Of a stretch of 49,927 nucleotides of DNA, positions 24,331 through 33,592 are shown piece by piece. Within the stretch, counting starts at the first letter, position 1; the number at the start of each line of letters is the position of its first letter. The DNA comes from Nioella sp. MMSF_3534. GTDB lineage: Bacteria > Pseudomonadota > Alphaproteobacteria > Rhodobacterales > Rhodobacteraceae. Under the pieces are notes generated by a model, which saw only the letters and a program-made list of their open reading frames with translations, was not told the origin of the DNA and searched no databases. Position numbers and translations under genes: made by a program. Location of the stretch: NCBI RefSeq assembly GCF_030732985.1, contig NZ_JASHJX010000033.1:1-49927 (forward strand), read 5' to 3'.

Positions 24331-25494
24331 TCAGTCGCCCAGTATTTCCCGCAGAATCTCACCCAACAGCGCCGTGCCCGGTCCGATCAGGTCATCGGGA
24401 AAGTCGTAGTCGGGATTGTGCAGGTCGGGGCCGTCCTTCCCCGCCCCGAGCAGGATGAAGGCGCTTTCCGCCCCTGTGGCCATGCCGAAGTGGCCGAAAT
24501 CCTCTGACGGGCGCATCGGCAACAGGCCCGGCCCCGTGGGCAGACCCGCCCGCGCCCCGGCCCGGCGGACGATCTCTGCCGCGACCGGGGTATTCGTGCA
24601 GGCCGGGAAGATGTCGTGATAGTCGACGGACAGGGCCAGGTTGCCCGCCGCGTCCCGCGCCATGGCTTCGGCATCGGCGATCAGCCGCTCCATGCGCGGA
24701 TCGGTCAGGCTGCGCAGAGTAGCATAAAGTTCGGCCTCTCCCGGTGCGATGCCGAAAGCCGGTTCGCCAAGCCGTGCGTGACACACCGTGACCAACGCGA
24801 AATCGGGGTCGCTCAGATCCGCGCCCCGGGACAGGCCGGGCAGGTCCAGCATCAGCCGCGCGAGGGCAGGGGCAGGGGAAACGCCCGTTTCGGGCTGCGA
24901 CGCATGGGCCGTGCGCCCCGTCAGCCGCACCCGCATCCCGCGAGAGGCGCAGCTTGCCGGGCCGTCCACCACGCCCACATGGCCAAGCGGCATGCCGGGG
25001 AAATTGTGGATGGCGAAGGCATAGTCGGGCCTCAGATCGGCAAAGCCCGGATCGGCCACCACCCGCGCCGCGCCTTCGCCGGTTTCCTCGGCGGGCTGGA
25101 ACATCAGCACGACCGACCCCCGCGCGGGCCGCTGGCGCCCCAGAAGCCGCGCCATGCCCGCCAGCATCGTCATATGCCCATCATGGCCGCACAGATGCCC
25201 CTTGCCGTCGATCTGCGACCGGTGGGGGTGATCCGACAGTTCCTGTATCGGCAGCCCGTCCAGCTCACACCGCAGCAAAACCCGTGGCCCCGGCTGCCCG
25301 CTGTCATAAAGCGCCGCAACCCCGTGCCCGCCAAGCCCGGTGACGATCCGGTCCGGCCCCGTCGCAGTCAATGCCGCCTGAACGGTACGCGCGGTCTCGG
25401 CCTCCTCGCCCGACACTTCAGGGCGCCGGTGCAGGGCGCGGCGCCATTCGGTCAGGTCCGCAAGGTCGGAATTGGTCAGTCTGAGCTCTATCAT
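24331..25494 (-). CDS. M20 family amidohydrolase
   Basis: A 387-residue metal-dependent amidohydrolase of the hippurate hydrolase/IAA-amino acid hydrolase branch: RRALHRRPEVSGEE, LLRCELDGLPIQE, the metal motif GHLCGHDGHMTMLAGMA, QPAEETGEGAARVV, and a C-terminal PSEDFGHF. It hydrolyses N-acyl or N-carbamoyl amino acids or related amides. It is divergent from the LysR gene that leads into hyuAB, which suggests joint control. The chosen ATG at 25494 matches family starts; the frame stays open 57 nt further. Confidence 0.88.
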   Translation of the reverse strand: MIELRLTNSDLADLTEWRRALHRRPEVSGEEAETARTVQAALTATGPDRIVTGLGGHGVAALYDSGQPGPRVLLRCELDGLPIQELSDHPHRSQIDGKGHLCGHDGHMTMLAGMARLLGRQRPARGSVVLMFQPAEETGEGAARVVADPGFADLRPDYAFAIHNFPGMPLGHVGVVDGPASCASRGMRVRLTGRTAHASQPETGVSPAPALARLMLDLPGLSRGADLSDPDFALVTVCHARLGEPAFGIAPGEAELYATLRSLTDPRMERLIADAEAMARDAAGNLALSVDYHDIFPACTNTPVAAEIVRRAGARAGLPTGPGLLPMRPSEDFGHFGMATGAESAFILLGAGKDGPDLHNPDYDFPDDLIGPGTALLGEILREILGD

Positions 25495-25599
25495 GGGGCC
25501 ATGTTTGCGCTCTGCCCGGCATCGGGGCAAGGGCAGATCGGGCATGGACATTCACGACACAACGGGGAACCCTGCCGTCAGACAGCGGACCCGGACGAC

Positions 25600-26496
25600 A
25601 TGCCCAAATTCAATCTCAAGCATATCGAAGCCTTCGTGCATGTGGCCGATCTGGGCAGCTTCCGGCGGGCGGCGGCCCGGCTGAACACCACGCAGCCCAA
25701 TATCTCGAACCGCATTTCGCAGCTGGAACATCACCTGCGCCTGACCCTGATGGAGCGTGACGCGGGGTCCGTGCGCCTGACCCGCGAGGGGCGGCAACTG
25801 ATTGGCCCGGCCCGGCGCATTCTGGCCGCCGTGGACGGGTTTCTCGAGGCCACGGGCGACGGCACGGTGTTTGACGGGCTGCTGCGGCTTGGCGTGACCG
25901 AACTGGTGGCCCAGACATGGCTGCGGCCCTTCCTGATCCAGATGAAAGACCGGTTTCCCTCCGTCGATGTGGAACTGACCATCGACCTGTCAGAGAACCT
26001 GTCCAATCTGCTATTCGCGCGGGAAATTGACCTCGCCTTCCAGAACGGCCCTTTCGACCAGCGCACCCCCAATACCGAGCCTCTCGGCCAGTCGCCCTAT
26101 ATCTGGGTCGCAGCCCCCGCCTTGGGGTTCCCCACCGGCCCGGTCGCGGCGGACCAGATCGCGCGGCATCGCATTCTGACCCATGCGCGCGGATCCTATC
26201 CTTACACCCAGCTTGACGCGCATTTCCGCCAGATCGAACAGCCGGTGCGGCTGGTGCCCTCGTCCAACATCGCCGCCTGCCTGCAAATGGCCAATGACGG
26301 GTTGGGCGTGGCCTGCGTACCCGCGTTGATGGCAGCTGAGACGCTGGCCGCCGGGCGGTTGCAGGTGCTGGATTATGACTGGCACCCCGAAGACCTGCAC
26401 TTCGCCGCCCGCTGGCTGGTCGATCCGGCCCCAACCTTTTTGGTCGCAGCGGTGGAGATTGCTGCGGGGCTCTATCCGCCGGAGGATCACGATTAG
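25600..26496 (+). CDS. LysR family transcriptional regulator
   Basis: A 298-residue regulator. The N-terminal helix-turn-helix reads NLKHIEAFVHVADLGSFRRA and LNTTQPNISNRISQLEHHL, followed by the periplasmic-binding-protein-like effector domain (LLRLGVTELVAQTWL, REIDLAFQNGP, GLGVACVPALMAAE). It sits between a divergent amidohydrolase and hyuAB downstream, the usual arrangement for a LysR activator of both. The ligand is not known. Confidence 0.93.
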   Translation: MPKFNLKHIEAFVHVADLGSFRRAAARLNTTQPNISNRISQLEHHLRLTLMERDAGSVRLTREGRQLIGPARRILAAVDGFLEATGDGTVFDGLLRLGVTELVAQTWLRPFLIQMKDRFPSVDVELTIDLSENLSNLLFAREIDLAFQNGPFDQRTPNTEPLGQSPYIWVAAPALGFPTGPVAADQIARHRILTHARGSYPYTQLDAHFRQIEQPVRLVPSSNIAACLQMANDGLGVACVPALMAAETLAAGRLQVLDYDWHPEDLHFAARWLVDPAPTFLVAAVEIAAGLYPPEDHD

Positions 26497-26578
26497 TTAT
26501 CCAATCCATATGATCATTCGATTTTTCCAAATACTTCCGGTCGGCTATCCTCCGCCCGTCACGTAAGCGGAGGTCAAA
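26497..26578 (+). promoter_or_regulatory. leader of hyuA
   Basis: This 82-base gap is unusually AT-rich at its left end and holds CATATG and TGATCA palindromes, followed by TTTTCC, a 17-base spacer and TATCCT as a weak promoter candidate, and GCGGAGG just ahead of the hyuA ATG. It fits a LysR-controlled promoter, but no clear T-N11-A site was assigned. Confidence 0.35.
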
Positions 26579-28666
26579 ATGGGCGAGTCGTACAGATTGG
26601 GGGCCGATATCGGCGGCACCTTCACCGATCTGGTGCTGGAAGGGCCGGGGGGCCGGTTTTCCACCAAGGTGCTGACCACCTATGCCGCGCCTGAAAATGC
26701 GATCATCGAGGGGATGCACCGGGTCTGTGACAAGGCCGGGGTCGCGCCCTCTGCGATTTCGCAGGTCATCCATGGCACGACGCTGGCCACCAACGCGCTC
26801 ATCGAACGGCGCGGGGCCAAGACGGCGCTGATCACGACCGAAGGCTTCCGCGACGTGATCGAAATGCGCACCGAAAGCCGGTTCGAGCAATATGATCTGA
26901 ACCTGAAGCTGCCCGACCCCCTGCTGCCCCGCAACCTCCGCTATACCGTGCGCGAGCGGCTCGATGCCGATGGCGGAACGCTCATCCCGCTCGACCGGGC
27001 CGAGGTGGAGCGGCTGGCCGATGACTTGCGCGAGGCAGGTTACGAAAGCATCGCCGTGGGCCTGCTGCATTCCTACGTGAACGACGCCCATGAACGGCTG
27101 ATCGCCGAGGTTCTGGCCGAGAAACTGCCCGGCGTCATGGTCTCGCTGTCCTCGCAGGTCAGCCCCCAGATGCGGGAATACGAACGCTTCAACACCACGA
27201 TCGCAAACGCCTATATCAAGCCGCTGATGAAATCCTATCTGGGCCGCCTGAAAGGGCGGCTGGCCGATGAAGGTGCCGATTGCCCGGTCTTCCTGATGCA
27301 TTCCGGCGGCGGCATCATCGACATCGACACGGCGGCCAATTTCCCCGTTCGGCTGGTGGAATCCGGCCCCGCAGGCGGCGCGGTTTTCGCCGCAGACATC
27401 GCCGCGCGGCATGGGCTGGACAAGGTGCTCAGCTTTGACATGGGCGGCACCACGGCCAAGATCTGCCTGATCAAGCACCAGACGCCCAAGACCGCCCGCG
27501 TGTTCGAAGTGGCCCGCAGTTACCGCTTCAAGAAGGGCTCCGGCATGCCGATTTCCATTCCGGTGATCGACATGGTGGAGATCGGGGCCGGGGGCGGGTC
27601 GCTCGCCCATGTGGATGCGCTGAACCAGATCCGTGTGGGGCCGGAAAGCGCAGGGTCCGAACCCGGCCCCGCCTGCTATGGGCGCGGCGGCGACAGGCCC
27701 GCGGTGACGGATGGGGACCTCGTGTTGGGCAAGCTTGATCCGGCCCATTTCGCCGGGGGCTCCATCCCGCTTTATCCTGATCGGTCCGAGGCGGCGCTGA
27801 AAGCCCACCTTGGCGACCGGCTGGATATGGACGCGACGGAAGCCGCCTTCGGCCTTGCAGAGGTGGTGGATGAAAACATGGCCAACGCCGCCCGCGTCCA
27901 TGCGGTGGAGAATGGCGAAGACCTCAGCACCTACACCATGATCGCCTTTGGCGGCGCGGCGCCCCTCCATGCCGCGCGGCTGTGTGAGAAACTGGGCATC
28001 GACCGCTGTCTGGTGCCCGTGGGCGCAGGCGTCGGCTCCGCCATCGGCTTCCTTCGCGCGCCGTTCAGCTTCGAGGCGAACCGCTCGGTCTTTACCAAGA
28101 TGTCCGCCTTCGACCCGGCCCGCGTCCGCGCGCTCTTCGAAGAGATGGAGGAGGAGGCGCGCAGTTTCGTACGCTCCTGCGATGCAGAGGCCGAGATCCT
28201 GACCGACTACAAGATCTACATGCGTTACGCAGGCCAGGGCTGGGAAATCCCCGTGCCGCTGACACCCGAAGAGGCCGCCAACCCCGATGCGGCAACGTTC
28301 CTGAAACGCTTCGAGGAAGACTACACCCGCCTCTTCGGCCGCTCCGTCGACGGGATGGAAGCCGAGATCACCGTCTGGTCGGTGAATGCCTACACACCCA
28401 CGCCGCCGGTGGATCGCATCGCGCCCGCCAAAACCGCCGAGGCCCCGGCCGCACAGGGCACCCGCGATCTCTTCGATCCGGCACTGGCCAAACGCACCGC
28501 TGCCGCGATCCACCCGCGTGCCGACCTGCCGACCGGGGCCACCGTTCAGGGCCCTGCCGTCATCACCGAGGACGAAACCACCATCGTCCTGCCCACCAGC
28601 CGCAACGCCACCGCGCAGCCCGATGGCTGTATCGACATTCGCACGAAGGAGCCCCGCCATGACTGA
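26579..28666 (+). CDS. hyuA: hydantoinase/oxoprolinase subunit A
   Basis: A 695-residue protein. The actin-like ATPase fold starts with GADIGGTFTDLVLEGPG and continues with HGTTLATNALIERRGAKTALI, SSQVSPQMREYERFNTT, NAYIKPLM, FDMGGTTAKICLI and the EIGAGGGSLAHVD block. With HyuB it forms an ATP-dependent amidase opening hydantoin, N-methylhydantoin or 5-oxoproline rings, or an acetophenone-carboxylase-like enzyme. Length is normal. It ends 8 nt inside hyuB. Confidence 0.94.
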   Translation: MGESYRLGADIGGTFTDLVLEGPGGRFSTKVLTTYAAPENAIIEGMHRVCDKAGVAPSAISQVIHGTTLATNALIERRGAKTALITTEGFRDVIEMRTESRFEQYDLNLKLPDPLLPRNLRYTVRERLDADGGTLIPLDRAEVERLADDLREAGYESIAVGLLHSYVNDAHERLIAEVLAEKLPGVMVSLSSQVSPQMREYERFNTTIANAYIKPLMKSYLGRLKGRLADEGADCPVFLMHSGGGIIDIDTAANFPVRLVESGPAGGAVFAADIAARHGLDKVLSFDMGGTTAKICLIKHQTPKTARVFEVARSYRFKKGSGMPISIPVIDMVEIGAGGGSLAHVDALNQIRVGPESAGSEPGPACYGRGGDRPAVTDGDLVLGKLDPAHFAGGSIPLYPDRSEAALKAHLGDRLDMDATEAAFGLAEVVDENMANAARVHAVENGEDLSTYTMIAFGGAAPLHAARLCEKLGIDRCLVPVGAGVGSAIGFLRAPFSFEANRSVFTKMSAFDPARVRALFEEMEEEARSFVRSCDAEAEILTDYKIYMRYAGQGWEIPVPLTPEEAANPDAATFLKRFEEDYTRLFGRSVDGMEAEITVWSVNAYTPTPPVDRIAPAKTAEAPAAQGTRDLFDPALAKRTAAAIHPRADLPTGATVQGPAVITEDETTIVLPTSRNATAQPDGCIDIRTKEPRHD

Positions 28667-30365
28667 GCTCTCCAAAGTCGCCTACCAGGTCATGTGGACG
28701 CGCCTGATTTCCGTGGTCGAGGAACAGGCGCAGGCGCTGGTGCGCACCGCGTTTTCGACAAGCGTCCGCGAGGCGGGCGATCTGTCCGCCGGGGTCTATA
28801 ACGATAAGGGTGAGATGCTGGCCCAGGCCGTCACCGGCACGCCCGGTCACGTCAACGCCATGGCCGATTCCGTGGGTCATTTCATTCGCCGCATCGGGCG
28901 GGACACCATGGCCGAGGGCGATGTCTATATCACCAACGACCCGTGGGAAGGCACCGGCCACCTGCATGACATCACCGTTGTGACGCCGTCCTTCCACAAG
29001 GACCGGCTCATTGGCTTCTTCGCCTGCACCGCGCATGTGACCGATGTCGGCGGGCGCGGCTTCGGGGCGGATGCGAATTCCGTCTACGAGGAAGGGCTCT
29101 ACATCCCGATCATGCGCTTTGCCGACAGGGGTGAGGTCGACCGCACCCTGCTGGCCATGATCCGGGGCAATGTGCGCGAGCCCGATCAGCTGGTGGGCGA
29201 TCTCTATGCGCTGGCGACCTGTAACGAGATCGGGCATCGGCGGCTCACCGACATGATGACGGAATTCGGGCTGGCCGACCTCTCAGGTATCTCCGAGTTC
29301 ATCCTCACGAACTCCCGCCAAGCCACGCTTGACCGGATCAATGCGCTGACGCCCGGCACGGCGGAAGGCCACATGCGGATCGACGGTTATTCCAAGCCGA
29401 TTGACCTCTGCGTGAGCCTTAGCATCGAAAAGGACCGCATCCGTTGCGATTGGGCCGGAACAAGCGGCGTGGACCCGAAGGGCATCAACGTGCCGCTCGT
29501 CTACACCAAGGCCTATGCCTGCTACGCGCTGAAATGCGCCATCGCGCCCGAGATACCGAACAATGCGGCGAGCCTCGCGCCCTTCGAGATCACCGCGCCC
29601 GAAGGCAGTATCGTGAACGCGCCGCACCCCGCGCCGGTGGCGCTGCGCCACGTGATCGGCCACATGGTGCCCGACACGGTCTATGACGCGCTCGACAAGC
29701 TGTTGCCCGATACGGTGCCCGCCGAGGGCGCTGGTTGCCTGTGCAACTTCCAGATCAGCCTGCGCCCCCGCAGCGACGCCCCCGCGCCCGCCCATGCCCG
29801 CCGGGCCGAGGTGCTGATCTTCAACTCCGGCGGCTCCGGCGCGCGGCCTGGCCTGGACGGGATGAGCGCCACCGCTTTCCCCTCGGGCGTCATGACCATG
29901 CCGGTGGAGGCGACAGAACAGGTTGGCCCGGCGATCATCTGGCGCAAGGAGTTGCGGCCAGACAGCGGCGGTGCGGGCAAGTATCGCGGCGGTCTGGGGC
30001 AGTTCATGGACGTGGGCGCGCGCGAGGGGCACGAATTCGACTTCTCCGCCATGTTCGACCGGGTGAACCATCCGGCTCGCGGCAGACGCGGCGGAGCGGA
30101 AGGCGGCCCCACCACCATTGGGCAGGATGACGGTACACCGATGAAGGGCAAGGGCAAGCAGTTCGTTCCCCATGGGCGTGTGGTGCAGATGGGCTTCCCC
30201 GGCGGTGCTGGCTATGGCGATCCGGGCCAGCGCCCCCGCGAAGATGTGCTGAGAGACCTTGCCCACGGCTTCATTTCGCCCGAGGCTGCGGCAGAGCTTT
30301 ACACCCTCGACCGGGCCACCATCGACGACACGCTGGCCCGCGCCAAACGCGGAGACATCTTCTGA
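28659..30365 (+). CDS. hyuB: hydantoinase/oxoprolinase subunit B
   Basis: A 568-residue subunit with VMWTRLISVVEEQAQALVRT, AGDLSAGVYNDKGEMLAQAV, GHVNAMADSV, YITNDPWEGTGHLHDITVV, HVTDVGGRGFG and a C-terminal GGLGQFMDVGAREG/GGAGYGDP region, all typical of HyuB. It supplies the metal-containing hydrolase site of the HyuAB complex. The ATG lies within the end of hyuA and its stop overlaps the oxidoreductase ATG by 1 nt, so the three are one translational unit. Confidence 0.94.
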   Translation: MTELSKVAYQVMWTRLISVVEEQAQALVRTAFSTSVREAGDLSAGVYNDKGEMLAQAVTGTPGHVNAMADSVGHFIRRIGRDTMAEGDVYITNDPWEGTGHLHDITVVTPSFHKDRLIGFFACTAHVTDVGGRGFGADANSVYEEGLYIPIMRFADRGEVDRTLLAMIRGNVREPDQLVGDLYALATCNEIGHRRLTDMMTEFGLADLSGISEFILTNSRQATLDRINALTPGTAEGHMRIDGYSKPIDLCVSLSIEKDRIRCDWAGTSGVDPKGINVPLVYTKAYACYALKCAIAPEIPNNAASLAPFEITAPEGSIVNAPHPAPVALRHVIGHMVPDTVYDALDKLLPDTVPAEGAGCLCNFQISLRPRSDAPAPAHARRAEVLIFNSGGSGARPGLDGMSATAFPSGVMTMPVEATEQVGPAIIWRKELRPDSGGAGKYRGGLGQFMDVGAREGHEFDFSAMFDRVNHPARGRRGGAEGGPTTIGQDDGTPMKGKGKQFVPHGRVVQMGFPGGAGYGDPGQRPREDVLRDLAHGFISPEAAAELYTLDRATIDDTLARAKRGDIF

Positions 30366-31582
30366 TGCTGCCAAAGGGATTTTCCCAAGCGCCCTCACGC
30401 GACAGCTATGACGTGGTCATCATCGGCGGCGCGATCATGGGCTCGTCGCTGGCCTGGTGGCTGACGGAGAGCGCGGATTTCGACGGCTCCGTGCTCGTCG
30501 TGGAACGCGACCCGAGCTATCTGTGGTGTTCCACCGCCCACACCAATTCCTGCATTCGCCAGCAGTTCTCGACCGAGCTGAACGTCCGCATCTCTCAGTT
30601 CACGGCAGAGTTCATCAAAAACCTGCGCGCCAATATGGGCGGGGATGAACGGGTGCCGAACCTGTCGGTTCAGGATTACGGCTACCTCTACCTCGCCGAT
30701 ACCGAGGCCTTCGCCGATGTGTTGCGCGCCAACCAGAAGGTGCAACTGGCGGCAGGCGCCGAAACCCGCCTGCTGACGCCCGATCAGATCGCTGCCGCCT
30801 ATCCATTCTATGACCTCGACGGGATCGTTCTGGGCAGCATCAACACCAGGGACGAAGGCTATTGGGACGGTGGCACTCTGTTCGAGTGGTTCCGTCGCAA
30901 GGCGCAGGCGCGCGGGGTGGAGTATGTGCAGGGTGAAGTGACTGCCATGACCCGCACAGGGGGGCGCATCGACAGCGTGACGCTGGCCAGTGGTGACACC
31001 ATCGCCTGCGGGCAGGTGGTGAATGCCGCGGGTCCCCGTGCTGCCGGTGTGGCCGCAATGGCGGGCCTGCACCTGCCCGTCGAACCCCGCAAGCGCTACA
31101 CGTGGATCTTCACCGCCGAAACGCCGCTTGACCGGGAATTGCCGCTGACCATCGACCCTTCGGGCGTGCATGTGCGGCAGGACGGTCCGACGACCTATCT
31201 CGCGGGCAGCAAGGGCGACCCGGACCCCGCCGCCGATCCCGGCGATTTCCATATGGATCACGGCTTGTGGGAAAACCACGTCTGGCCGGTTCTCGCGACC
31301 CGCATCCCGCAGTTTGAAGCCATTCGGATCGTCACCGAATGGACCGGCCATTACGCCTACAACACGCTCGACCAGAACGCCGTTCTCGGCCCGCATCCCG
31401 AGGTGGAGAATTTCCTGTTCATGAACGGGTTTTCCGGCCACGGGCTGCAACAGTCGCCCGCCATGGGACGGGGGCTTGCCGAATGGATCACACATCACGA
31501 ATACCGCAGCCTTGACCTGACGCCCTTCAGCTACGCCCGCGTGGCAGCGGGCGAAGCGATGGTCGAAGGCGCGGTCATCTGA
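30365..31582 (+). CDS. FAD-dependent oxidoreductase (DAO family)
   Basis: A 405-residue flavoprotein: dinucleotide-binding VVIIGGAIMGSSLAWWLTE at the N-terminus, VLVVERDPSYLWCSTAHTNS, a second FAD region VVNAAGPRAAGVAAMAG, and a C-terminal FLFMNGFSGHGLQQSPAMGR. It belongs to the D-amino acid/sarcosine/dimethylglycine oxidase and dehydrogenase branch, which oxidises secondary or tertiary amines. Its coupling to hyuAB suggests that it oxidises the amine released from ring opening, e.g. sarcosine from N-methylhydantoin; this is inference. Confidence 0.88.
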   Translation: MLPKGFSQAPSRDSYDVVIIGGAIMGSSLAWWLTESADFDGSVLVVERDPSYLWCSTAHTNSCIRQQFSTELNVRISQFTAEFIKNLRANMGGDERVPNLSVQDYGYLYLADTEAFADVLRANQKVQLAAGAETRLLTPDQIAAAYPFYDLDGIVLGSINTRDEGYWDGGTLFEWFRRKAQARGVEYVQGEVTAMTRTGGRIDSVTLASGDTIACGQVVNAAGPRAAGVAAMAGLHLPVEPRKRYTWIFTAETPLDRELPLTIDPSGVHVRQDGPTTYLAGSKGDPDPAADPGDFHMDHGLWENHVWPVLATRIPQFEAIRIVTEWTGHYAYNTLDQNAVLGPHPEVENFLFMNGFSGHGLQQSPAMGRGLAEWITHHEYRSLDLTPFSYARVAAGEAMVEGAVI

Positions 31583-31599
31583 CATTGCAGGAGACCAGA

Positions 31600-32427
31600 A
31601 TGAAGAAAATCGTCCTCACTGGCGCCGCCGGCCGGCTTGGCACCATCTTGCGCGGACCGCTGTCGCAGCTGTGCGACACGCTTGTCAGCTCCGACATCGT
31701 CGAAAGCGTCAAGGACCTGCGCCCGAACGAGACCTATTTCCGCGCCGATCTGGCCGACAAGGCGGCCATCATGGCGCTGCTCGAGGGGGCCGACATCGTC
31801 GTGCATTTCGGCTCCATCGTCGATGAGGCCCCGTTCGAGGAATTGCTCGGCCCGAACTTCATCGGCGCCTACAATATCTGGGAAGCGGCCCATCAGAACG
31901 GTTTGAAACGCGTCGTCTACGCCTCGTCGATCCATGCGGTCGGCATGTATCCCAAGAACGAATGCATCGGGCTGGATGCCCCGCACCGGCCCGACACGTT
32001 TTACGGGCTCGCCAAATGCTTCGCCGAGGATCTGGGCCGCATGTACTGGGAAAAGCGCGGGCTGGAGGCCGTCTGCATGCGCATCCTGTCCTGCGCGCCG
32101 GTCGGCAATGCGCGGGCTTTGGGCAGCTGGCTGTCGGATGGCGACCTCGTGCATCTGGTGGAACGGGCCATCGACACGCCCGTCACCGGATTTTCCATCA
32201 TCTACGGCGTGTCCGCGAATGACCGCTGCCCGGTGGACAATTCCAAGGCGTCGTTCCTGGGTTACCGTCCCAAGGACAATGCAGAGCAATTCGCGGATCG
32301 GATTCTGGCCGAAGCGGGCCCGCACGATCCGCAGGATGTGGGGCAGATGTGCCATGGCGGGCCCTTCGCCAGCATTGAGCTGGGACAGGGGGCCAAGGCA
32401 TTGCTGAACATCCCCGAAGAAGACTGA
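31600..32427 (+). CDS. udh: uronate dehydrogenase-like NAD-dependent enzyme
   Basis: A 275-residue extended SDR: KIVLTGAAGRLG at the start, VVHFGSIVDEAPFEELL, ASSIHAVGMYP, and the catalytic Tyr135/Lys139 in FYGLAKCFAEDLGRMY, then ISCAP-like and GVSANDRCPVDNSKASFLGY blocks. These match the Agrobacterium/Pseudomonas uronate dehydrogenase family, which oxidises glucuronate or galacturonate to the aldarolactone. It starts 17 nt after the FAD oxidoreductase with GGAG upstream, so it may belong to that transcript although its function fits the neighbouring sugar genes. Confidence 0.85.
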   Translation: MKKIVLTGAAGRLGTILRGPLSQLCDTLVSSDIVESVKDLRPNETYFRADLADKAAIMALLEGADIVVHFGSIVDEAPFEELLGPNFIGAYNIWEAAHQNGLKRVVYASSIHAVGMYPKNECIGLDAPHRPDTFYGLAKCFAEDLGRMYWEKRGLEAVCMRILSCAPVGNARALGSWLSDGDLVHLVERAIDTPVTGFSIIYGVSANDRCPVDNSKASFLGYRPKDNAEQFADRILAEAGPHDPQDVGQMCHGGPFASIELGQGAKALLNIPEED

Positions 32428-32444
32428 CCGCCTCGGGAAAGGAA

Positions 32445-32463
32445 CGCCACCCGCCGGGTGGCG
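32445..32463. terminator. hairpin between convergent udh and transporter ATPase genes
   Basis: CGCCACCC-GCC-GGGTGGCG is a perfect 8-bp stem with a 3-base loop, flanked by pyrimidine-rich DNA on the minus-strand exit side (TTCCTTTCC) and CTCTCCCCC on the plus side. It probably ends transcription in both directions. Confidence 0.55.
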
Positions 32464-32515
32464 ATCCTCTCCCCCGATCCGTTTCGCGCAGGGCGGCTGC
32501 CTGCACGGAACTCCG

Positions 32516-33568
32516 CTATCGCAACCGCGCCCCGCTATCCGCGTCAAAGAACAGCGCGGCACCGTCGGTCACGCTCAGGCCCACCTTGCTGCCGGGCTTC
32601 GGCGCGCTCTGGTCATGGGCCTCGACCGTGATGCGGGTGCCGTCGCCTGCCACGAGGTAGTGATAGGCCACGCCACCCAGTTGCTCTGACAGATCGACGG
32701 TATGCGTGTCCCCGTCCGCCAGCCGCAGCATCTGCGGGCGCACGCCGACCGTGATCGGCCCGTCGCTGGCCGATCCCGGCGCATCGAGTTCCATCACCCC
32801 AAGCCCCGGCACGCGCACCTTGCCGCCCGCCACGCGGCCCGAAAAGAAGTTCATCGCCGGGCTGCCGATGAAGCCCGCCACGAACTGGTTGTCGGGGTCG
32901 TTATAGAGGTCGAGCGGCTTGCCCGCCTGCTCGATCACGCCGCCGCGCAGAACCACGATCTTGTCGGCCAGCGTCATCGCCTCGACCTGGTCATGGGTGA
33001 CATAGATCATCGTCGCGCCGATCTCGTTATGCAGCCGGGCGATTTCCACGCGCATCTCGACGCGCAGTTCCGCGTCAAGGTTCGACAAAGGCTCGTCGAA
33101 CAGGAACACTTCCGGCCCACGCACGATGGCCCGCCCGATGGCCACCCGCTGCCGCTGCCCGCCGGACAGCGCCTTGGGCTTGCGCTTCAGATACTCGTCC
33201 AGCTTGAGGACGCGGCTCGCCTCGGCCACCTTGGCCTTGATCTCGGCCTTGGGATGGCCGTTCATACGCAGCCCGAACCCCATGTTTTCCTCTACGGTCA
33301 TATGCGGGTAGAGCGCGTAGGTCTGGAACACCATCGCCACGCCGCGTTCGGCCGGGTCCATCCGGGTCACATCCCGCGCGCCGATGGCGATCTGGCCATC
33401 GGTGGTTTCCTCCAGCCCCGCGATCATCCGCAACAGGGTGGACTTGCCACAGCCAGAGGGGCCGACGAAGACGCAGAATTCCCCGTCTTCAATTTGCAGG
33501 TCGACCCCGTGGATCACCTGCGTTTCTCCGTATTTCTTGATGACCTTGTTCAGCGTTACACCGGACAT
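32516..33568 (-). CDS. sugar ABC transporter ATP-binding protein (UgpC/MsmK type)
   Basis: A 350-residue ATPase: Walker A GPSGCGKST at residues 36-44, signature LSGGQRQRVAIGRAI, Walker B VFLFDEPLSNLD, the H-loop in YVTHDQVEAMTLADKI, and a C-terminal TOBE/OB domain as in MalK, UgpC and MsmK. It powers CUT1 sugar importers. Its permeases and binding protein lie on the other strand beyond iclR. It starts 24 nt after the iclR stop and is likely cotranscribed with it. Confidence 0.93.
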   Translation of the reverse strand: MSGVTLNKVIKKYGETQVIHGVDLQIEDGEFCVFVGPSGCGKSTLLRMIAGLEETTDGQIAIGARDVTRMDPAERGVAMVFQTYALYPHMTVEENMGFGLRMNGHPKAEIKAKVAEASRVLKLDEYLKRKPKALSGGQRQRVAIGRAIVRGPEVFLFDEPLSNLDAELRVEMRVEIARLHNEIGATMIYVTHDQVEAMTLADKIVVLRGGVIEQAGKPLDLYNDPDNQFVAGFIGSPAMNFFSGRVAGGKVRVPGLGVMELDAPGSASDGPITVGVRPQMLRLADGDTHTVDLSEQLGGVAYHYLVAGDGTRITVEAHDQSAPKPGSKVGLSVTDGAALFFDADSGARLR

Positions 33569-33592
33569 GTCCTTGGTCCTCCCAGACTGGGG

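Noticed and set aside
25616-28675. A 1019-codon open frame on the minus strand over lysR and hyuA
   Set aside because: It is the antisense shadow of two well-conserved genes; the translation is His/Arg/Gly-rich without any family motif, as expected in GC-rich DNA.
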